Below are positions 57,781-64,000 of a stretch of DNA of 64,000 nt, one piece after another; the stretch's first letter is position 1; each line of letters begins with the position of its first letter. A program made the translations under genes and the position numbers. Source of the DNA: Botrytis cinerea B05.10. Taxonomy: Eukaryota; Ascomycota; Leotiomycetes; Helotiales; Sclerotiniaceae. The stretch lies in the NCBI RefSeq assembly GCF_000143535.2, contig NC_037311.1, forward strand, positions 2,728,001-2,792,000, given 5' to 3'. Below the pieces are notes generated by a model, which did not search any database, was not told the origin of the DNA, and saw only the letters and a program-made list of their open reading frames with translations.

Positions 57781-57919
57781 TCAATATCTCTTATTCTTTT
57801 TCTCATTCTCATTCTCATTCTTTTCAATATCTCTTATTCTCTTTCTCATTCTCATTCTCATTCTTTTCAATATCTCTTATTCTCTTTCTCATTCTCATTC
57901 TCATTCTCATTCTTTTCAT
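57781..57919. repeat. minisatellite with a 43-bp unit, three copies
   Basis: TCAATATCTCTTATTC recurs at 57781, 57824 and 57867, exactly 43 bp apart, with CTCATT sub-repeats inside each unit. Confidence 0.92.
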
Positions 57920-58239
57920 AGACATCAAATAAAAGTTCTAAAGTTATAAGTCAAAAGTCGCGAAAATTAAATAATAATATATATTAAAGCTTCTTTTAAC
58001 TATATATATATAATATCTAAATACCTACTTATCGATATCTTTCTTTCTTTTCTTTTCTTTTTTTTTTCTCTCTTTTCTTATATAAAGTTCTATTATCTAT
58101 CTGTCTTTCTACTTTCTTATTTATAATTATACATAATCAGTCACAAGTAAGTAAGTAAGTAAGCCTACAACGCGTAATCATAATCATAATTATATACTGT
58201 ATGTATAATCTACTCACTCACTCGCTTCTTTTAGCTAGC

Positions 58240-58271
<32 letters not shown>

Positions 58272-60174
58272 TATCCGGGTTAAGGGGGGGGGGGGGGGTA
58301 TCCGGTTAAAGGGAGGGGTACCTGCATAAATAGCGGCTTGGCTTGGCTTGGATTGAGTTGAGAAAGAATGTGTGTATCCGATAGGTGGGTGGATAGGTAG
58401 CTTTGTGAGATTTTAGAGCTTAGATCTTGGAATGATTTTTAGAAGGGATGGAGGGAGGGAGAACTTGTGGATTGGATTGGATTGGATTGGATTGGATTTC
58501 AAATTTTTTTTAATTTTTTTTCGGTCTGGTGATTTATGAGGGATGAGAGAGAAAATGGATGGTGTGGTGGTAGATGGATAAATGATGAAGGATTTTGAAT
58601 TGTGAGGAAAGAAGAGGCGTGGAATGGAGAGGAGAGAGGAGAAGAGAAGGAGATCATGATATCAAAGAAAAGAAAAGAAAAGAAGAAAAAAAAAAGTACT
58701 CATCACGAGAAATACATACTAATTACAAAGTATTCCGAGTTTCAAGATAAAAGTAAAAGTACCCCAAGTATACTAGATAAATAAGTATCTAGAGTCTGAA
58801 AATTTCACAGTACTATCTGTATCATAGTATGTATGACCTAGTGCTTTACAAACAGAGTGTACCTGTTTGTTTTTGCGATGACGATTGCGCTGAGGGAAGG
58901 AAAGGGAAGAGAGGATGTACATGTTTATTACTCATATATACAACAGATTGAAATTTTAATGAATTTTAATTGATTGATTGATTGATTGATTGATCGGCGT
59001 AGGATGGTTTTTGAGTGCATGAGGATATATATCGTGATTGAAGAGCGGGAAGACAAATACATTGGTATATGTAATATTCAATTCTATTCTCTTTTATTTA
59101 CTGGAATCCTGGTTTATTTATTGATTGATTCGTCAATTCATTCCAATCTTCCTCTTGGTACAACTTGGATTACGTGTATTTTTGGGCTCTTGTTATGGTC
59201 TTGTTCATGTTCTTGAAAATTAGTATGTGTGTTATTATTTTGTCTGTTTTTGGAGATGTCGAGAGGGATGTAAAAGGATTGAGGTGTTATGTATATGAGT
59301 GTGTGTATATATAAAGAAAGAACTTTTCGAAAATTGGTAGTAGGCAGAGCTTTTGTTTGACGAGAATGAGAATTCTGAGATTGAAAACTTTGTATCCTCT
59401 CGATGTATATTCCAGGAGTAAAACTTATGGTGTGGTATTTAGAGAGGAAGTTAATGAGAGGCTTGTTATTGATTCTTCTTCTATAGAATAAATTTTATTA
59501 GGAAAGTGTGAGAGTTAATTAATGTTAATATGTGGGGATAATCGTTTTTTGTTTCGCTTGGATTGGGAGATTAAAAGGACAGAGGAGAAGAGAGAGGGAG
59601 AGAGAGGGAGAGAGAGGGAGAGAGAGGGAGAGAGGGAGAGAGAGGGAGAGAGAAAGAGAGTAGGAATTTCAATTATAGATGAACTAGCGGTGTGATGAAT
59701 GATTAAGACGTGTGAAAAGAGTTGAGCTGTAAAAGGATGTGTTATTCTATATCATGCAGTTGCAATACATAGTTTCGGCGAATGATAATTATGATGAAGA
59801 ATTTCTTTTGTCTTGATGTAGGATATTTACCTGTAAAGCCATTCGCACGAAAATAAATCAACAATAGTATGTTCTTGCTTGTTTCTTTCTGATATTCTTG
59901 GAACAAGAGAAAGAAAATTTATGAGTTTCTATACTCGCTTATTGTCATGGACAGAGATGTAGGTCAGAGTATATGATGCGATCTCGCAAAAGCAAAGAAT
60001 AAGGATTTGAGAGTCCTACCATTAACAGCATGCCCGAATCCTCGTGAAGATACCACTTTCTCCCCAACTCTCACAATCCTCAGCCTAAATACCAATCGAG
60101 TTCATCCCCGGCGCACTCAATAACTCCCCTTGCACCCCCCTTCGCATACCCCAAAATCGCCTCATCACACCCCC

Positions 60175-60534
60175 ATGATTCCGAAACTGAACCTGCGTCT
60201 GTTCGACATCATACGTGATAATTTAATCGATACCCTGCGTCGCCAGACAGAAATTTACATTGTAGATCCCGCTCCAGGACCTACACGTAGTAAACCGAAT
60301 AACGGAAAGATAGAAGATATCGGTGTAGGCGCGGGGAGAACGGGCGCCGTGAGTGACGGAGGCGATTTGAGAGTGTATTTCGGAGATGTGTTGAAGTTAA
60401 CGGGAGAAGATTCCTGGGAGATTTGGATCAAGACGTCGAGATTGGGGAAGAGAGGGGTAGAGTCATTGGTGATTTCTCATCTTCGTCGGAGGTGGCGAGT
60501 TCATTCATGGTGGAACCGAAAGAGAGACCCGTGA
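60175..60534 (+). CDS. possible small protein, 119 aa, unrecognised
   Basis: ATG 60175 opens a frame to TGA 60534 (MIPKLNLRLFDIIRDNLIDT ... VHSWWNRKRDP). An in-frame extension upstream begins with a TTG and is not used. Codon use and amino-acid balance look more coding-like than in neighbouring frames (GC-rich third positions, helix-compatible N-terminus), but no domain, homolog or splice continuation is visible. It could equally be a gene fragment: it ends in a basic tail and has no obvious core. Confidence 0.3.
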   Translation: MIPKLNLRLFDIIRDNLIDTLRRQTEIYIVDPAPGPTRSKPNNGKIEDIGVGAGRTGAVSDGGDLRVYFGDVLKLTGEDSWEIWIKTSRLGKRGVESLVISHLRRRWRVHSWWNRKRDP

Positions 60535-60896
60535 GAATGAGGCTGCGGAGGAAGAGATTTATGATTTCTGATGAAGTTTATTAGAGAAATATTGAGTTTT
60601 CCCCGTTCATTGTGTTAAAGACTAACTTAATGCTTGCACAAACATCATCAAAAAGTGGGGTTGACATTTTTATTCTCAATTGAGGAGAAAAATAGGATCA
60701 CTATATAAATTTCCTCTTCTCTTCTCTTCAATTTCACTACTCAAGCTGTTCAATTAGTCCATCGTCATTCGAGATACACACTCTGTATAACGAGAAATAA
60801 GACGGAAGGTTTGATAAGTATTGTTTGAGGTAGGGAAATAGAGAGGTGGATAATGGAAGCGAGAGATGCGACATACTAATAAGTAGTACTGGTGGG

Positions 60897-60935
<39 letters not shown>

Positions 60936-63900
60936 CCCGACGGAACCAGTATCCTTGTATTACAATGGTACGAGTGACGATATGATGTCAAGGGCTGGAG
61001 ATACGACGTTTATGGGAACGTAATTGATATTGGAAAGAACTGGTATGTATTTGATAGGATAGAGAGGCGCAAAGTAAGGGTTTTGAATTGATTGCTCGAG
61101 TGGAATTTTGAGTTTGAAGATCGAAAAATTTGATTTATCCAATAGGCTGTTGTGTAAATACATGACTTAAAATGGGATAATGGGTTTATGACTATATTTT
61201 GTGGGTTTTTATGGTGGGTTTAGTCTATAGTATGGGTAGGTTTCTAATAAGGTACCATGGTTTGGAATGCGGGGAGATAAATATAAATCTTTAAACCAAG
61301 TTTAAAATGTTTCTCTTCCTTGATCCCATATCTTGTGTTTTTGATGTGCTGGAGGCTACTAGCTTGCCTGTCCTCTATTTGATATTTTAGTGTTACACAT
61401 TGAGCCTTCAATAGGTAAAGGTTAGAAACAGAGCATGAAGCTGAAAATTAGATAGAGGGCAAAGAGATGGGAGAAAGGAGTGAAGACAAATTAAGTACAC
61501 TAAAACTCCAGTAGTCACTTGAGTAAAGTTCAATCCCGGCATACACTTTTACATCATTCACCTTTTTCCATTTTTTTTTCACATTTCTCATTCATTCTTT
61601 TATCAACAGTTCAAGATCTTCAGCATATGAAACAAGTGTCTGAGCTAGTTTATATACCCTTTAGAAACCCATCAATTGAATGCCTAGAATAGAACCAACA
61701 ACAGCGATTTCAGAACCGATGAGCTTTTTACTAAGTATCTATTTCATATTCCAAAAACAAATCTATTTTTATCATCTCAGTAGTGATTATGACGTCTTCA
61801 TAATAGGTGTGGTAAAATGTATTGTATTGGTTATCTTATTCTAGGTTTAGAGCTACGACAGCTATATGTAATATGCTTGTGTGCTAGCGCTATTGTACTA
61901 ACGTGCATATATTCACTCGTACCGCAACAAAATCAGCATCCGGAATCTCCCTTTCCTCCGGATCTCGAACTGAAAAGAGAAAAGGATAGCTCTATCATAG
62001 AGAAATGAGCAATATTCTAGGAGAATTAAAATTGGTAAAGGACTCAAGAGAAGGCGGAAGATGAGGAGATCCTGAGTTTTGTATTTCCAAAAATCTGATG
62101 TTGATATCTTTTGAATACTTGAGGCTTGGAAGAATTTGAAACCCAAGTTCCACAAACTTGTGTAGAAAATAAACAGACAGTATTTCAGTTCAAAACTTGA
62201 CTTGGTACTTAAACGATCTTTCCTATTTAAAATAGGAAAGAAATCTATTCCCCCCTTCATTTCCCTTTTCAAAAAACTGGTAGGAGAGAAGGAGCAAAAT
62301 ATCTCTAGTAGATAGCAAGGAGACATCGATTTCAGAATTAAAAAGGTTGAAAGAACGGACTTTGTGTTTGAAAAAGTTCTTCGAATTGTTTGAACATCGT
62401 AATTCACTTGAATTATTTGATAAGATGAAAGTAACGCTTCACGAAGAAACCAAGCGCTTAGAATGTTCGAACATTGAACTGATCGTTATGCGGCTAATCA
62501 AATTTACAAACTTCTCATCCATCCTTATCAATCCCAATTTTAGTTGCTTCGAACCAACAAAAACGAGATCACGCTTTCTGTTGAAAAGAGTTCTACCTTT
62601 TTCTTAAACTTATCATAAAATAGAGGCTTAATATTCCAGATTTACCATCAGTAATAGAGAGCATATGAGTGATTCCGCTATTATAGAACACCAGGTCCAA
62701 CAATCTCAACGGGTGCCGGTCTGATGACATGCCACTACCCATATTTTCCAAGGATTTTTTTCGTTGCGTTGATAAAACATGACTGAGAAGTTTTGTTTCG
62801 TGGTTTGAGATTTCGTTTTCTTCAATGGGGCAATTGACTATGGCTGCATTGGACTTAAGTTTCAGTAGGGCTTCTGCTTATATACAAAATTGGCTTTTTA
62901 TGCGCTAGTTGACTTGGTGGAGCTAGAAACCGGTATTAATCACGTCTAATGCTCTTGTAAATCTGCTACTACCAGGTGGAAATGACATGGGTTGTGGTTT
63001 TCGACAGTACTCACATCTTGGATCAATGAATATATAGGGATATCCAAAAGTTTCTTGATCTTTGAGAAGAGAATGACCAAGAAAGGGGGAGAGAGCTGAG
63101 TCCAGGCTATAGGATCTGTGTTGAACACGGTGAAGATAGAATCTTCGTGAATGCCTGCCAGAGCCAAGTTCTGATTTCAACAGAGTTTCTCCTTTGGAGC
63201 AGACTCTTCGAAAAAGTTTATGCGCAACAGTCAATTGATGGGAAAGCACCAAGAAAGTGATATGTTTCAATGGCTAGTCGCGGAATGTGGCTTTTAGCTA
63301 TCGGGCAGTTTGAGACGTTGAAGATATACCAAAGAAAAGTTGACAGCCCCCTATTTCCTTTTCTAAAAATCGAGATAATTCTGGAACCACTCACAAGAAA
63401 CTTGAAGTCTCGGGACTTCTCGAAATCTCAAATCAGTGTGCCTTGTTATAGGTGATTAAAATAATCGGAAATAGATGGTGACACCTTGATCATTGTATTT
63501 TTCAAGCTTTAGCATACTTGATTGTCGTCAATAGCATGTTATTATATGTTTGCTCTTTGATATGGGTCGAAGAGCATCCATCAATCTCGGTCTAATTTTC
63601 TTTTACGAGATTCCAAATAAGTCCGTGATTTGAATTGTTTCCGCAAATTGTCCTCTTCGCATTCCAATTTCTCGGGCGGAAGCAAACCCAACACCAGTCC
63701 GTCGGGATAACTGCAAAATCATCGTACCACTTCCTCGGAAGTTTTTTGACGGGGTCCATTATTATCTGCAGAATCTTCGCCATTAGGCAGGACTATGACA
63801 ATCAATTAGACCGCCAGAGCAAGAAGATCATCGCTGGAACTATCAAAGACTAAACGTTTGTAGTTTGAAATACCAATGCGAAGGACTTTCAACGCGATTC

Positions 63901-64000
63901 CGGACCTCGGAAGTATTTGGAGTGTTGGATATGATTCAAAACATTCAGAAGCTTGAATATATCGAAATATCTCAACCCAGACTGCAGCTCAGACTATCGA
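60535..64000. other. gene-poor end of the window
   Basis: A (TAG)n microsatellite lies at about 60899-60935. Short minus-strand frames at 63783-63592 (ATG start, with CWVC and ICGN cysteine pairs) and 63167-62923 (CEYCRKP) might be exons of one unrecognised gene, but I could not connect them by splice sites. Nothing else is supported. Confidence 0.35.

Larger units (their letters stand above)
52655..60174. other. 7.5-kb microsatellite-rich region without a clear gene
   Basis: Many simple arrays occur: TATG near 53398, GGGA near 54030, CCCAT near 54337, GGTTACT near 54630, CATC near 55600, ATCT near 56137, AAGCT near 56165, TTTTGG near 56237, TG near 56285, CAT near 56600, CT near 56690, ACAT near 56995, CCCAT near 57210, GTGTAGTATA near 57686, CTTG near 58240, GATTG near 58475 and GAGAGGGA near 59590. 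The first several hundred bases after 52655 hold the acyltransferase promoter (minus strand). Frames at 54196-55018 have no family features and overlap each other in several registers. Confidence 0.55.

Overview
The window is nuclear DNA of a filamentous ascomycete. Genes are split by short GT-AG introns (about 50-145 bp, donors such as GTAAGT, GTATGT and GTACGT, several with a CTAAC-like branch point). The repeats carry the C-to-T / G-to-A decay typical of repeat-induced point mutation (RIP), and the gene set is fungal (Nup37, eIF2A, DHA1-type MFS transporter, GH43 arabinanase). A necrotrophic Leotiomycete of the Sclerotiniaceae type is my best guess; that placement is inference.

Left arm, 1-26.7 kb: ordinary gene space. 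It holds the 3' end of an unidentified gene (2-400), a small secreted protein (1052-1657), an ankyrin-repeat protein (1982-2698, minus) head to head with a mitochondrial-type enoyl-CoA hydratase (3022-4074), a secreted endo-arabinanase (7516-8792), eIF2A (10228-12430, minus), an MFS transporter (13900-16152, minus), nucleoporin Nup37 (18149-20155) and a Gln/Gly/Pro-rich unknown protein (25235-26428, minus). I rebuilt exons by joining frames across splice sites. In several cases this moves the start or end away from the longest open frame. The gaps between genes are long and full of microsatellites.

Central island, about 26.7-50 kb: AT-rich, repeat-built and mostly RIP-decayed. It holds a short dispersed repeat with an (AAT)n tail (copies at 30199 and 49116), a non-autonomous hAT-type element with a perfect 8-bp target duplication (31645-32083), the 3' end of a Tad-like LINE (32700-33045, minus), and a complete but dead Ty3/Gypsy element (34322-40928) with equal-length 576-bp LTRs, a 5-bp target duplication and an antisense relic ORF near its 3' LTR. 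Inside this decayed landscape stands one intact, intronless 1867-codon gene (42341-47944) of unknown function. It is followed by scraps of an NB-ARC (NLR-type) receptor gene and of a second, membrane-anchored protein gene. This giant gene and its setting are the most interesting content of the window.

Right arm, 50-64 kb: one clear gene, an acyltransferase-3 family membrane protein (51064-52654, minus, three exons), then about 11 kb dominated by microsatellites and minisatellites, with one doubtful small ORF (60175-60534). I saw no rRNA, tRNA or CRISPR array.

The genes do not form an operon-like pathway. The left-arm genes are unrelated housekeeping, transport and secreted-enzyme functions. 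The arabinanase (pectin side-chain attack) and the small secreted protein fit a plant-associated lifestyle.
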